Assembly: GCF_000234355.1 (NCBI RefSeq)
Contig: NZ_AGQV01000005.1
Coordinates: 227,260 to 291,259, forward strand
Source of the DNA: Gluconobacter morbifer G707
GTDB lineage: Bacteria; Pseudomonadota; Alphaproteobacteria; Acetobacterales; Acetobacteraceae
Direction: 5' to 3'
DNA length: 64,000 bases
The notes beneath the pieces are model-generated. The model was not told the DNA's origin, did not search any database, and was given only the letters and a program-made list of their open reading frames with translations. The position numbers and the translations under genes are program-made. Every line of letters begins with the position of its first letter. Within the stretch, counting starts at the first letter, position 1. Positions 35,893 to 44,776 of this stretch are shown in pieces.

Positions 35893-37029
35893 TCAGTCAT
35901 CATTCAGGAGAACGGCGCCTGTGGTCACTATACGCTCCCCGGCCGAAAGGCCGGACAGGACCCGGACGTTATCTCCCTCGTCGTAACTGATGTTGATATA
36001 GCGCCGGCGGAATGTGCGCGGTGTGGTTTCCACGAAGACCGAGACCTGGTCATTGTTCATCAGCAGGGCAGTCTTCGGAACAACAATGGTATCCGGATCA
36101 GGCACATTCAGGTTTACGTCCGCATACATGCCGGGACGCAGAAGACCATCCGGATTCGGGCAGGCCAGGTAAAGGTTCAGCCGTCGCGTATCGGAGTGCA
36201 GGGCGGCATCCCGCGTTGTGATCGGGCCGGAACAGGTTTTGTCCGGCAGGGTCCTGAACGTGGCGAAAAGGGTGTTGTCAGGCTGAAGCTGCGCCAGCCG
36301 GTTCTCCGGCAACGCAGCCGCAATCCACACTTCCGAGAGGTCCAGAACAGTCATCAGGACAGCCGTGGCATCCGTCACGTTCTGGCTGGGCGCCGTATTG
36401 ACCGCACCCACCACACCATCGACGGGAGAGACGAGAGGCACTTCACCCTGCGCGGAATACCCTGGGCGGGCGCCAAGGGATTGCAGACGCCGCTGCGTCC
36501 GGTCGGCCTCGGCCTCGGCCTGCGCGAGGTCATTGCGGGCGGATTCCAGATCCTTGACGGCATTGCCGCCAATCGTCTGGACGCCTTTTGCCCGCGTATA
36601 GGCGCGACGGGCAAAATCCAGGGTTGCCCGCGCCCGGCGGTCATCCGCCCAAGCCTGCGCCAGATCGCCCGCCGCGACTGTTATGAGAAGCTGTCCCCGG
36701 TGAACTTTCTGCCCCAGACGGACGTTCACGCTCAGGACACGCCCCGTCACGGGAGAAAGAATGTTCAGCTGATGGTCCGGCTCAGCCATGACCTGTCCCG
36801 GCAGGGTAACATCCTGCGCACCCAGCTTTCGCGAAACGGGCGTGACGATCAGTCGCTTTTCAAGCGGAGCCCCACTGCGCAGAACAATACTGCCATTTTC
36901 AACAGCGAACATTGGCGGCTCCACCGCCGGGACCGGGGTATGAGCTGCATGATACTTCAGGACAAGAACAGAAAGAGCGGCGGCACAGGACAGGCCAATG
37001 ACCAGTATGCCAACGCGGGAGATACGCAT
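35893..37029 (-). CDS. RND periplasmic adaptor (CzcB/CusB type)
   Basis: This 378-residue membrane-fusion protein has an N-terminal anchor (RISRVGILVIGLSCAAALSV), lipoyl/barrel-sandwich halves (ILSPVTGRVLSVNVRLGQKV and EVPLVSPVDGVVGAVNT), a helical hairpin between them, and a beta-barrel C-terminus. I chose the ATG at 37029 because the anchor begins there; an in-frame GTG at 37107 would add 26 poorly conserved residues. It links the RND pump to the outer-membrane factor. First gene of the metal-efflux operon. Confidence 0.88.
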   Translation of the reverse strand: MRISRVGILVIGLSCAAALSVLVLKYHAAHTPVPAVEPPMFAVENGSIVLRSGAPLEKRLIVTPVSRKLGAQDVTLPGQVMAEPDHQLNILSPVTGRVLSVNVRLGQKVHRGQLLITVAAGDLAQAWADDRRARATLDFARRAYTRAKGVQTIGGNAVKDLESARNDLAQAEAEADRTQRRLQSLGARPGYSAQGEVPLVSPVDGVVGAVNTAPSQNVTDATAVLMTVLDLSEVWIAAALPENRLAQLQPDNTLFATFRTLPDKTCSGPITTRDAALHSDTRRLNLYLACPNPDGLLRPGMYADVNLNVPDPDTIVVPKTALLMNNDQVSVFVETTPRTFRRRYINISYDEGDNVRVLSGLSAGERIVTTGAVLLNDD

Positions 37030-37260
37030 GTTGATAGAAAACCCCGTAATGGCAGATAGGAACCGCTCCGGCCGGAGAGTGCGGACCGCATCAGTCTCTG
37101 GCAACACCTCTATCCATGAATCCGGCTGTTTTCATGGCAGAGAGCTACCTGCCGCATCTGGGGGCTTAAGCCAAGCGCAACAGGGCGCGAAGATAGGGTT
37201 TTCACAGGCAGATTGCAAAAGTTTCACTTATTTTTCAAAGCAGGCCTTTTCAAAAAGCAG

Positions 37261-37290
37261 AAAGGGCGGCCCATAACCGGGCCGCCCTTT
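37261..37290 (-). terminator. Intrinsic terminator after ompW
   Basis: AAAGGGCGGCCC and GGGCCGCCCTTT form a perfect 12-bp stem with loop ATAACC. It lies 28 bases past the ompW stop and insulates the metal-efflux operon. On the minus strand the tail is A/T-rich (TTTCTGCTTTTTG). Confidence 0.85.
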
Positions 37291-37317
37291 CAGACTCTGA
37301 CAGGCTGTTCTGAAAAA

Positions 37318-38145
37318 TCAGAAACGGTAAGCGATACCGGCAGCCACGAGGGTCGGGTCGAGGGAATCGTGAGCCGTGACGGAGTTTTCACCCGGTACGC
37401 CACGATCGTTCGTCCACGCATGGACGCGCATGAACACCTGCTTCACATCGAAGTTAAAGAACCAGTTGCCGACAACCTGATAGTCGAAACCGACGTTAAA
37501 GGACGGGCCACCCGTCACGCCGAGATTGACCTTCTGGGCCAGAGGTCCGCCAGCCGGAGAAACGTTATGGAACCAGGCCAGCGTACCACCGACACCCACA
37601 TATGGGTTGAAGCGTTTATGCGGACGGAAATGCCAGGCCAGCGTGATGGTCGGCGGCAGGACCCAGGCGCTGCCAACGTCGACCTTGCCCACGCTCGGAA
37701 TACCCTCGGCAGCAATCTCGTGACGGGTGCTGGCTGCGATCAGGTCAGCAGAGATGTTGTCCGTGAAAAAGTATTCGAACGTCAGTTCCGGCATAACCTG
37801 ACGGGTGGTCTTCACGCGACCGCCGATGTGATGGCCGTTCAGCCAGAGGGAGCTGTCCCGGTCTTCCGGCAGGACGCCAAGAGCGGACAGACGGATCAGG
37901 AAATCGCCCTTGCCAAGACCAATCTTGGTATTGGCGCATGTTTCAAAAATGCCACACCGGCCAGAAGAATTCCTCTGGGGTGCCTGAATGTTCACCATCG
38001 GAACAGGCGCCGCCGTCATGGGCGCGCTGACCGTGGCCTGCGGCGCAACCGGCGTCACAGCCGGAGCAGGCGCGGTTGTCTGGGAAAAAGCCGGCGTGGC
38101 CATCAGGCCGACGGCGGCTGCAAGCGCGTATGCGGAAATCTTCAT
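37318..38145 (-). CDS. ompW: OmpW-family outer-membrane protein
   Basis: This 275-residue protein has a signal peptide ending near AFSQ, then a Pro/Ala linker and an OmpW barrel: GKGDFLIRLSALGVLPED, ELTFEYFFTDNISADLIAAS, LPPTITLAWHF, YVGVGGTLAWFHN and the terminal AGIAYRF. OmpW forms an eight-stranded barrel with a small hydrophobic channel. The ATG at 38145 matches the signal peptide start. An FNR box lies 61 bases upstream, and OmpW genes are FNR targets in other proteobacteria. Confidence 0.9.
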   Translation of the reverse strand: MKISAYALAAAVGLMATPAFSQTTAPAPAVTPVAPQATVSAPMTAAPVPMVNIQAPQRNSSGRCGIFETCANTKIGLGKGDFLIRLSALGVLPEDRDSSLWLNGHHIGGRVKTTRQVMPELTFEYFFTDNISADLIAASTRHEIAAEGIPSVGKVDVGSAWVLPPTITLAWHFRPHKRFNPYVGVGGTLAWFHNVSPAGGPLAQKVNLGVTGGPSFNVGFDYQVVGNWFFNFDVKQVFMRVHAWTNDRGVPGENSVTAHDSLDPTLVAAGIAYRF

Positions 38146-38205
38146 GAGGTGTTGTTCCATCAACAATCGTTGAGCCTCACAAAGCATTCCTCCCCAGACG
38201 CCACC

Positions 38206-38219
38206 TTGACCTGGATCAA
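38206..38219. promoter_or_regulatory. FNR-type operator between ompW and fnr
   Basis: TTGACCTGGATCAA matches the FNR consensus TTGAT-N4-ATCAA at nine of ten defined bases. It lies in the divergent ompW/fnr intergenic region, 61 bases from ompW and 75 from the regulator gene. The adjacent regulator keeps the E-x-x-S-R recognition residues that read this box. Confidence 0.8.
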
Positions 38220-38293
38220 GTCCATTCAATTATGTGCTACAGTGAAGCCAAGTTGCCACACCCGTTGTCCCAGCCCGGAGATACGCTTCCATC

Positions 38294-39025
38294 ATGTCCT
38301 CGTCACGCTCCACGGAAGATATCCACGACCGCTGCTCACACTGTGTGGGTCGTCGCCATAGTATATGCAGCGCCATTGACGATTGTGATCTTGCCATTCT
38401 GGCAAGGGAATCTTCACGCATGACCGTTTCGGACGGGCGTTCCTTTATCGAAGAAGGCTCTCCCGCCAATGATTTCTTCGTGGTCACGGAAGGGCGGGTC
38501 AAACTGTTCACCCTCCTCCCGGACGGACGGCGCCAGATCACCGGATTTGCGGAGGGTGGAGATTTTCTGGGGCTGGCTGCCTCCAGAAGTTATGCTTTCG
38601 GCGCCGAAGCTTTGGGAACGGTCACATTGTGCCGGTTTCCCCATGCCGGCATGAGCCGTCTGACGCACCGTTTTCCGAATCTTGAACACCGCCTTCGGGA
38701 AGAAGCCTCGCGCGAACTCATCCTGATGCAGGCCCGGATGACCCTTCTGGGACGCAAGACAGCCCGCGAGCGAGTCGCCACCTTCCTGATAGAACGGGCC
38801 CGCCTGCTTCACGGTCCGGACACCGAACAGATGGCAGAAACAATTGAACTCGACTTGCCCATGCCGCGTAGTGACATTGCAGACTATCTCGGTCTGACGA
38901 TTGAAACAGTCAGCAGGATCTTCAGCGCATTCAAAAAAGAAGGCCTCATCAATATCCGCGCGATTACACACATCTCATTACTGGCCCCGGAGCGGATTTC
39001 CCTCATTGCCGAAGGGGCCGAGTAG
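38294..39025 (+). CDS. fnr: FNR-type [4Fe-4S] oxygen-sensing regulator
   Basis: This 243-residue Crp/Fnr protein has an N-terminal cysteine cluster C14-x2-C17-x7-C25 (RCSHCVGRRHSICS), a further C31, and an internal C113 at the position of E. coli Cys122, so it can bind a [4Fe-4S] cluster. The cNMP-type barrel spans about 45-150. The C-terminal HTH contains ADYLGLTIETVSRIF with E-x-x-S-R, the FNR DNA-recognition pattern. An FNR-type regulator (GoxR) is known in Gluconobacter; this may be its orthologue. Autoregulation through the upstream FNR box is plausible. Confidence 0.92.
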   Translation: MSSSRSTEDIHDRCSHCVGRRHSICSAIDDCDLAILARESSRMTVSDGRSFIEEGSPANDFFVVTEGRVKLFTLLPDGRRQITGFAEGGDFLGLAASRSYAFGAEALGTVTLCRFPHAGMSRLTHRFPNLEHRLREEASRELILMQARMTLLGRKTARERVATFLIERARLLHGPDTEQMAETIELDLPMPRSDIADYLGLTIETVSRIFSAFKKEGLINIRAITHISLLAPERISLIAEGAE

Positions 39026-39101
39026 CGATCCTGTTGTCCGGGCCACATTCCCGCCATTAAATCGTGCTTCATGATTATTAAATCTGTCACAGGAGATTAC
39101 C

Positions 39102-39554
39102 ATGTCGTCATCCATCTTCATTCGTTCGCTTCTTTCTGCTGCCGTGATCGCCGGGGCCGTGGCAGCAGCCCCGCTGGCCAATGCCGATGACAGTTCGACC
39201 TCCACATGCAACCAGACGGGCAGCACCGACATGGTGGGTCGTCTGACACGCCGTGAAGACTGCCTGAACGACCGTGTGCGCAAATATCAGGAAAACTCCC
39301 AGAAAGCGCAGCAGGAACGGGAGCAGCGGATCCAGAACCTGAAGGACAAGTATGCGAATGCGCCGGCCCGTGAGCGCGAGCGCCTTCAGAACCAGATCAA
39401 TGGCGAGCAGTCCAAACTCAACACCATGCGCAACCAGCAGACGCAGCGGATCGACCAGTTCCGCAATGCCGGCCAGCAGAACCGTCAGGAACTGAACAAC
39501 CTCGGCAGTAAGACACGTGGCGACGTGAACAACCTGCTGAACGGCGGTCTCTGA
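39102..39554 (+). CDS. Secreted coiled-coil protein of unknown function
   Basis: This 150-residue protein has a signal peptide ending near ANA. After two Cys residues (STCNQTG and REDCLND), it is a charged, Gln/Asn/Arg/Glu-rich heptad-type helix from about residue 60 to 140. It has no enzymatic motif. It looks like a periplasmic structural or adsorptive protein. It is likely monocistronic, ending in a strong hairpin. Confidence 0.65.
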   Translation: MSSSIFIRSLLSAAVIAGAVAAAPLANADDSSTSTCNQTGSTDMVGRLTRREDCLNDRVRKYQENSQKAQQEREQRIQNLKDKYANAPARERERLQNQINGEQSKLNTMRNQQTQRIDQFRNAGQQNRQELNNLGSKTRGDVNNLLNGGL

Positions 39555-39563
39555 CCCGCTCTC

Positions 39564-39606
39564 CTTCCGGTCCGTCATTTGCTGCGGACCGGAAGATTTT
39601 CATTTC
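39564..39606. terminator. Intrinsic terminator between convergent genes
   Basis: CTTCCGGTCCG and CGGACCGGAAG form an 11-bp stem with a 10-nt loop, then ATTTTCATTTC. It ends the coiled-coil gene and lies just past the photolyase stop. Confidence 0.78.
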
Positions 39607-39608
39607 TT

Positions 39609-41054
39609 TCAGAGACTGCGGAAAGTCACCAGGGCGCGGCTTCGCCCCTCGGCCAGATCCACGATGGGATGCGGATAGGTCTTTCCAAGCGTGACACCTG
39701 CGGCATGCAGATCTTCCGCCTGTGCCTTCCAGGGTTCCACAAGGGCTTTGCCCGAGAGCTTCGCGAGTTCAGGCACCCATCGCCGGATATAATCACCGTC
39801 CGGATCGAATTTCTCCGCCTGCCGACTGGGATTGAACACCCTGAAGAACGGTGCGGCGTCGATGCCCGTTCCCGCGACCCACTGCCAGTTCATGGTATTG
39901 TTGGCCCGGTCCGCATCCACCAGTGTATCCCAGAACCAGGCTTCTCCCTCCCGCCAGTCCACCAGAAGATGCTTGGTCAGAAACGAGCCGACGATCATGC
40001 GGGCCCGGTTATGCATCCATCCGGTCTGCCAGAGCTGGCGCATCGCGGCATCCACGACGGGAATCCCCGTCTGCCCCTTCTGCCAGGCTCGAAGATCCTC
40101 TGGCGCCCGGCGCCAGGAGAGCGCATCGAATTTCCGGTTCAGGTTGCGCTCGCAAAGCTGCGGAAAATGATAGAGCGTATAGCGTGCGAATTCCCGCCAG
40201 CCGATTTCAGACCGGAAAATCCGTGCGTCCTCCCCGTTCAGGCCATGTTCGCCCACCGTGGCCCAGACCTGCCGCGGCGAAATGGCACCGGATGCGAGAT
40301 AAGGTGACAGACGGGATGTCCCCTCTTCCGCCATGAGATCCCGGCCCCGACCATAGTGATCGACTTCATGATGCAGGAAATCCGTCAAATGTTCATGAGC
40401 TTCCCGTTCACCCGGTTCCCAGGTGGAGCGCAGACCACCGGCCCAGTCGGGGTGACGAGGCAGCAGTGCGGCTTCATCCAGCCTGTCGGTTTTCATCAGC
40501 GAGGGAGCCACCCTGAAGAACGGAAAATCTGACGGCAGGTCCAGTGGCTCTGGCACCGCCTGCCCCTGAAGGGCTTTCCAGAAGGATGTGTAAACCCGGT
40601 AGAACCCGCCCTCTTTCGTACGGATCCGTTCAGGATCGAGAAGCACGCTCCCCCACTGCGCCCGGACTTCCACGCCTTTGTGATTCAGCGTCCTGATGAG
40701 ACGTTCATCCTGCTGCCGCTCTTTTTCATGGAGCCTGTGATGCCAGTAGATGCACCGGGCGTTCGTTTCCTCCGCCAGCCGGGGCAGGATTTTTTCCAGC
40801 GGCCCGCCCAGTGTCAGAAGGGTCCCTCCCCGCTTTTCCAGCGCGCCCCTCAGATCGGCCAGAGTGCCATGCAGCCACCAGCGGCTGGCGGCACCCGGTG
40901 GGGGGAGATCCGACGTCTCATCGTCCAGAACATATACACACAGAACAGGTGCTCCCGAGGCTGCAGCTTCATGCAATGCAGGATGATCAGCCATGCGCAG
41001 ATCGTCGCGGAAACACACAATGACAGGACGGGAAAGGGAAGAAGCGGGAGACAT
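39609..41054 (-). CDS. Deoxyribodipyrimidine (CPD) photolyase
   Basis: This 481-residue protein has an N-terminal antenna domain (VIVCFRDDLRMADHPAL) and the C-terminal FAD domain with SRLSPYLASGAISPRQVW, IGWREFARYTLYHFP, GIPVVDAAMRQLWQTGWMHN, and RANNTMNWQWVAGTGIDAA. These are class I CPD photolyase blocks. It repairs UV-made cyclobutane dimers using light. The ATG at 41054 has AAGAGG just upstream; further in-frame residues are not conserved. Confidence 0.93.
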   Translation of the reverse strand: MSPASSLSRPVIVCFRDDLRMADHPALHEAAASGAPVLCVYVLDDETSDLPPPGAASRWWLHGTLADLRGALEKRGGTLLTLGGPLEKILPRLAEETNARCIYWHHRLHEKERQQDERLIRTLNHKGVEVRAQWGSVLLDPERIRTKEGGFYRVYTSFWKALQGQAVPEPLDLPSDFPFFRVAPSLMKTDRLDEAALLPRHPDWAGGLRSTWEPGEREAHEHLTDFLHHEVDHYGRGRDLMAEEGTSRLSPYLASGAISPRQVWATVGEHGLNGEDARIFRSEIGWREFARYTLYHFPQLCERNLNRKFDALSWRRAPEDLRAWQKGQTGIPVVDAAMRQLWQTGWMHNRARMIVGSFLTKHLLVDWREGEAWFWDTLVDADRANNTMNWQWVAGTGIDAAPFFRVFNPSRQAEKFDPDGDYIRRWVPELAKLSGKALVEPWKAQAEDLHAAGVTLGKTYPHPIVDLAEGRSRALVTFRSL

Positions 41055-41256
41055 GAAACCTCTTTTTTCAAACTCTGGTCTGGGTTTCCTAGCGTTTCGG
41101 CCGGGAAATCGTTCATGACTTGAGATTTCAGGTCCAGTCACCCGTCTTGTCTTGTTACACTCCGGAGCATCAGAAACGGGATAATAAAAACCTGCCTGCA
41201 AACTTTGGAATTCGCCTGGCGTTCCACGATCAGAATGCTCTCTAGGAGTCTATACC

Positions 41257-41448
41257 ATGATCAGGACTTCCATCGCCCGCCTTGCTCTTTCCCTTGTCCT
41301 GCTGTCAGGCGCAGCCGTAACCCTTTCCGCCTGCAACACGATGCGTGGTGCCGGACAGGATGTCAGTTCCGTCGGGCATAATGTTTCCCGCGGCGCCAAT
41401 GCCACACAAGGCGCCATCACACGCAGCACCAGCGCATCCCCCAACTGA
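41257..41448 (+). CDS. Entericidin-like small lipoprotein
   Basis: This 63-residue protein has a lipoprotein signal ending in LSAC, then NTMRGAGQDVSSVGHNVS. This is the pattern of entericidin EcnA/EcnB proteins, which are small surface lipoproteins of the bacteriolytic/antidote type. A TAGGAG sequence precedes the ATG. Only one copy is seen, so a paired toxin-antidote arrangement is not supported. It is often stationary-phase controlled in other bacteria, but nothing here shows that. Confidence 0.8.
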   Translation: MIRTSIARLALSLVLLSGAAVTLSACNTMRGAGQDVSSVGHNVSRGANATQGAITRSTSASPN

Positions 41449-41459
41449 ATGTGACCATT

Positions 41460-41491
41460 CAGGCTGCCCGTCGGACCGTGGCAGCCTGTTT
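41460..41491 (+). terminator. Terminator after the entericidin-like gene
   Basis: CAGGCTGCC and GGCAGCCTG form a 9-bp stem with an 11-nt loop and a short T-rich tail. A second inverted repeat (CTGAATG/CATTCAG, 41445-41462) overlaps its left side and the stop codon. Confidence 0.6.
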
Positions 41492-41604
41492 CCCGCCCCG
41501 GGAACTGAATGAACGGGCAGGATGCCGTTCTGCTCAAGGCAGCGATGACGGATTTTTGCTTGTCATCATCGGTCGGAACGGCCCATAATTACGGCTGAAC
41601 ATGA

Positions 41605-41757
<153 letters not shown>

Positions 41758-41837
41758 CAATCCCCGTCCGGGTGTGGAGGGCAGTCATTCGTGCTGCGCT
41801 TTCTGCCTCGGAAGAGGGTGGCGTGCGCCCTGTGAGC

Positions 41838-41855
41838 GTCCCAACTGTCTGGGAC
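41838..41855 (+). promoter_or_regulatory. Candidate riboswitch expression-platform hairpin
   Basis: GTCCCA and TGGGAC form a short stem between the FMN aptamer and ribD, just before the candidate TTG start (41869). It could hide the ribosome site when FMN is bound. The stem is only 6 bp, so this is tentative. Confidence 0.35.
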
Positions 41856-41910
41856 TTCTGACGCCGTCTTGTCTGATCTGTCTGCCTCTCCTGCTCTGCC
41901 ATCTCACGCG

Positions 41911-42906
41911 ATGATCCGCGAAGGCTTTCGCGCGGCCATCTCGAAGGCGGTCGATACCTTGGGTGCGACCGCGCCCAACCCGTCTGTGGGCTGTGCGCTT
42001 CTGGACGCAGAAGGACGACTCCTGACAGTGGGTGTCCACCCGCATGCGGGCCAGCCCCACGCCGAAGCCATGGCCCTGAAACAGGCGCGAGAAACTGGTG
42101 TGCTGGAGCAGGCCAGAGTGGCGCTCGTCACGCTGGAGCCCTGCAACCACACAGGGCGCACACCTCCCTGTAGTGAAGCCCTGCGCAACAGTCCGGTCCG
42201 CACGGTCTGGATCGGTGCGTCCGATCCGAACCCGCAGGCTGCGGGGGGGGCGGCGCGACTTCGTGAGGAACCGGGCGGCAAAACTGTCATCCTGCTGAAC
42301 ACCCTTCCGGACATGACCGATCTTGCCCGTGACTGTCAGGCCCTGCTCGCGCCATTCGCCAGCCGGGTTATGCGCGGACGTCCCTGGATCAGTGTCAAGC
42401 AGGCCCTGGACATTCATGGCTCCATGATCCCGCCAGCCGGGCAGAAAACCTTTACATCCCATTCCTCCCTGCTGCTGGCGCACCGTCTGCGTCGTGCGAC
42501 GGATGCGATCATCACGGGCGCAGGAACGGTTCTGGCGGATCGTCCGCGCTTTACGGTGCGGCATGTGGCGGATCATTCCGAACGGAAACCACGCATGCTG
42601 GTGGTCTGTGACCGGCAGGGGCGCCTCCCCGATGACTGGCGGCGGGATATGACGCAGGCCGGTTTCGAGGTTCTGGTCAGCCGCGACCTGCTGTCCGTTC
42701 CCGCCATGCTGGCGGAACGGGGCGCCAACTGGGCGATGGTCGAAGGCGGTCCGGCGCTGCTGGACGCCGTGGCTGAGGCCGGACTGTGGGATGACTGGCT
42801 GACCATCCGGAAAGAGACGGACGGACCGGATTGCATCACATTGAGATCACGCGGGGAAAGCCCGCTGCGACTGTTGAGGGAAAACGCATGTTCTCTGGAA
42901 TCATAG
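41911..42906 (+). CDS. ribD: Bifunctional riboflavin deaminase/reductase RibD
   Basis: This protein of about 331 residues has an N-terminal zinc deaminase domain: PNPSVGCAL, PHAEAMAL (His-Ala-Glu) and LEPCNHTGRTPPC. The reductase domain includes GRPWISVKQALDIHG, DAIITGAGTVLADRP and WAMVEGGPALLDAV. It carries out the second and third riboflavin steps. The start is uncertain: ATG 41911 aligns with the usual RibD start, while TTG 41869 would add 14 residues; neither has a good SD. An (G)8 run lies within the gene. The 3' end overlaps ribE by 19 bases. Confidence 0.92.
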   Translation: MIREGFRAAISKAVDTLGATAPNPSVGCALLDAEGRLLTVGVHPHAGQPHAEAMALKQARETGVLEQARVALVTLEPCNHTGRTPPCSEALRNSPVRTVWIGASDPNPQAAGGAARLREEPGGKTVILLNTLPDMTDLARDCQALLAPFASRVMRGRPWISVKQALDIHGSMIPPAGQKTFTSHSSLLLAHRLRRATDAIITGAGTVLADRPRFTVRHVADHSERKPRMLVVCDRQGRLPDDWRRDMTQAGFEVLVSRDLLSVPAMLAERGANWAMVEGGPALLDAVAEAGLWDDWLTIRKETDGPDCITLRSRGESPLRLLRENACSLES

Positions 42907-43526
42907 AACGTCTGGGCAAGGTCCGGGGTGTCTCCCTGCGGGACAGGGCCATGGACCTGACGATCGAGACCGGACTGCCCGACCTTGAACTGGGCGAAAG
43001 CATCGCCGTGAACGGTGTCTGTCTGACCGTGGCCTCCTTCACGCCAGACGGCATGGCGGACTTCCACCTGAGCGGCGAAACCCTCTCCCGGACCGCGCTG
43101 AACCGTCTGGAAACCGGATCGCGGGTCAATCTGGAACGGGCCGTCGCGGCCAGCACCCGCCTGTCCGGCCATATCGTGCAGGGGCATGTGGATACGGTCG
43201 GAAGACTGGTCAGCATCGAGAAGGCCGGTGACTCCTTTGCATTGCGGATCTTCGTTCCGCAGGCCCTGCGCCGTTACGTGGTGGAAAAGGGATCGATCAC
43301 CTTTGATGGCATCAGCCTGACCGTGAATGAACTTCATGACGGCGTGACAGATGGAAACGAGACGGGTTTTACCGTCGGCCTCACCATCATCCCCCATACC
43401 TGGGAGCATACGGACCTTTCCACCCTCGCCGTGGGCGACCGGGTGAATATGGAGGTCGATGTTCTCTCCAAATATGTCGAGAACCTGCTGCGGTTTTCGC
43501 CGGAACTTGCAAAGGCTGCATCATGA
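42888..43526 (+). CDS. ribE: Riboflavin synthase alpha subunit RibE
   Basis: This 212-residue protein has two lumazine-binding halves, starting MFSGIIERLGKV with ESIAVNGVCLTV and GHIVQGHVDTVG in the first and GSITFDGISLTVNEL and IIPHTWEHT in the second. It converts two molecules of 6,7-dimethyl-8-ribityllumazine to riboflavin. The start overlaps ribD by 19 bases, and the stop overlaps ribBA by four, consistent with translational coupling. Confidence 0.97.
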   Translation: MFSGIIERLGKVRGVSLRDRAMDLTIETGLPDLELGESIAVNGVCLTVASFTPDGMADFHLSGETLSRTALNRLETGSRVNLERAVAASTRLSGHIVQGHVDTVGRLVSIEKAGDSFALRIFVPQALRRYVVEKGSITFDGISLTVNELHDGVTDGNETGFTVGLTIIPHTWEHTDLSTLAVGDRVNMEVDVLSKYVENLLRFSPELAKAAS

Positions 43527-44776
43527 AACCGTCCCTGAAGTCCGCGATCGAAGCCATTCGCGCGGGTGGCATGGTCATCATGGTCGATGACGAAAACCGC
43601 GAAAACGAAGGCGATCTTGTCATGGCGGCGCAGTTCGCCACGCCGGAAGCCATCAACTTCATGGTCCGCGAGGCCCGCGGCCTGGTCTGTCTGCCGCTGG
43701 AAGCCGCACACGCAGACCGTCTTGGCCTGCCTCCCATGGTCACCCGCAACCGTGACCCGCGAGGCACGGCCTTCACCGTCTCGATTGAGGCCGCAACAGG
43801 CGTGACGACCGGCATTTCCGCTGCTGACCGCGCCCGCACCATTGTTGTGGCCGCCAACCCGGACGCAAAGCCGGAGGATGTGATCTCGCCGGGGCATATC
43901 TTCCCGCTCCGTGCCCATCCGGACGGGGTCCTGGGGCGCAATGGCCATACGGAAGGGTCCATCGACATTGCCCGGCTGGCAGGACTGGAACCGGCCGGGG
44001 TGATCTGCGAAATCATGGCAGATGACGGCAGCATGATGCGCCTTCCGGAACTCCGGCAGTACGGAAAGAAGCATGGCCTGCCGATCGTCAGCATTGCCGA
44101 CCTTCAGGACTGGTGCCGCGAACACGGGCGCGGTCCGGTCGATGATACCCAACTCATCAGTACACCGGTTCCGGCCACCGGAGAGATGGTGGCGGAAGCC
44201 GCCCTGCCGAGCATTTTCGGCGGTCATGACCTGAGGGTCCATGCGTTCCGGGCCGTGGACGGCGTGGAGCATGTAGCGCTGGTCAAGGGAGACCCCTCGG
44301 CAACGGTTCCGCTCGTCAGGCTGCATTCCGAATGTGTGACGGGAGATGCCCTGGGTTCCCTGCGTTGTGACTGCGGGGCGCAGTTGCGGGAAGCACTGGA
44401 ACGGATTTCCGCCACCGAATCCGGCGTTCTGATCTATCTGCGCGGGCATGAGGGCCGGGGGATCGGTCTGGCCAACAAGATCCGCGCCTATGAGCTTCAG
44501 GATGACGGCATGGATACAGTCGAGGCCAACAGGGCGCTCGGTTTCCCGGCGGACGCCCGGGAGTGGGATGCGGCCGCTGACATCCTGCACCATCTCGGCG
44601 TGACATCCCTGCGCCTTCTGACCAACAACCCGGACAAGGAATCCAGTCTTGTCCGTTTCGGATTCGACGTTCAGTCCCGCGAGCGGCTGGAAATCGAGGC
44701 CAATCCTTTCAATCGCGCCTATCTCGCCACGAAACGCACGCGGATGGGGCATTTTCTCCAGGAACAGCCTGCATGA
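43523..44776 (+). CDS. ribBA: Bifunctional DHBP synthase / GTP cyclohydrolase II RibBA
   Basis: This 417-residue fusion has an N-terminal DHBP synthase domain (MVDDENRENEGDL metal/substrate motif, HTEGSIDIARLAG) and a C-terminal GTP cyclohydrolase II domain with zinc cysteines in HSECVTGDALGSLRCDCG and catalytic RGHEGRGIGL. It supplies both precursors of lumazine, from ribulose 5-phosphate and GTP. The C-terminal domain keeps the key Cys and Arg residues, so both activities are expected. Confidence 0.96.
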   Translation: MKPSLKSAIEAIRAGGMVIMVDDENRENEGDLVMAAQFATPEAINFMVREARGLVCLPLEAAHADRLGLPPMVTRNRDPRGTAFTVSIEAATGVTTGISAADRARTIVVAANPDAKPEDVISPGHIFPLRAHPDGVLGRNGHTEGSIDIARLAGLEPAGVICEIMADDGSMMRLPELRQYGKKHGLPIVSIADLQDWCREHGRGPVDDTQLISTPVPATGEMVAEAALPSIFGGHDLRVHAFRAVDGVEHVALVKGDPSATVPLVRLHSECVTGDALGSLRCDCGAQLREALERISATESGVLIYLRGHEGRGIGLANKIRAYELQDDGMDTVEANRALGFPADAREWDAAADILHHLGVTSLRLLTNNPDKESSLVRFGFDVQSRERLEIEANPFNRAYLATKRTRMGHFLQEQPA

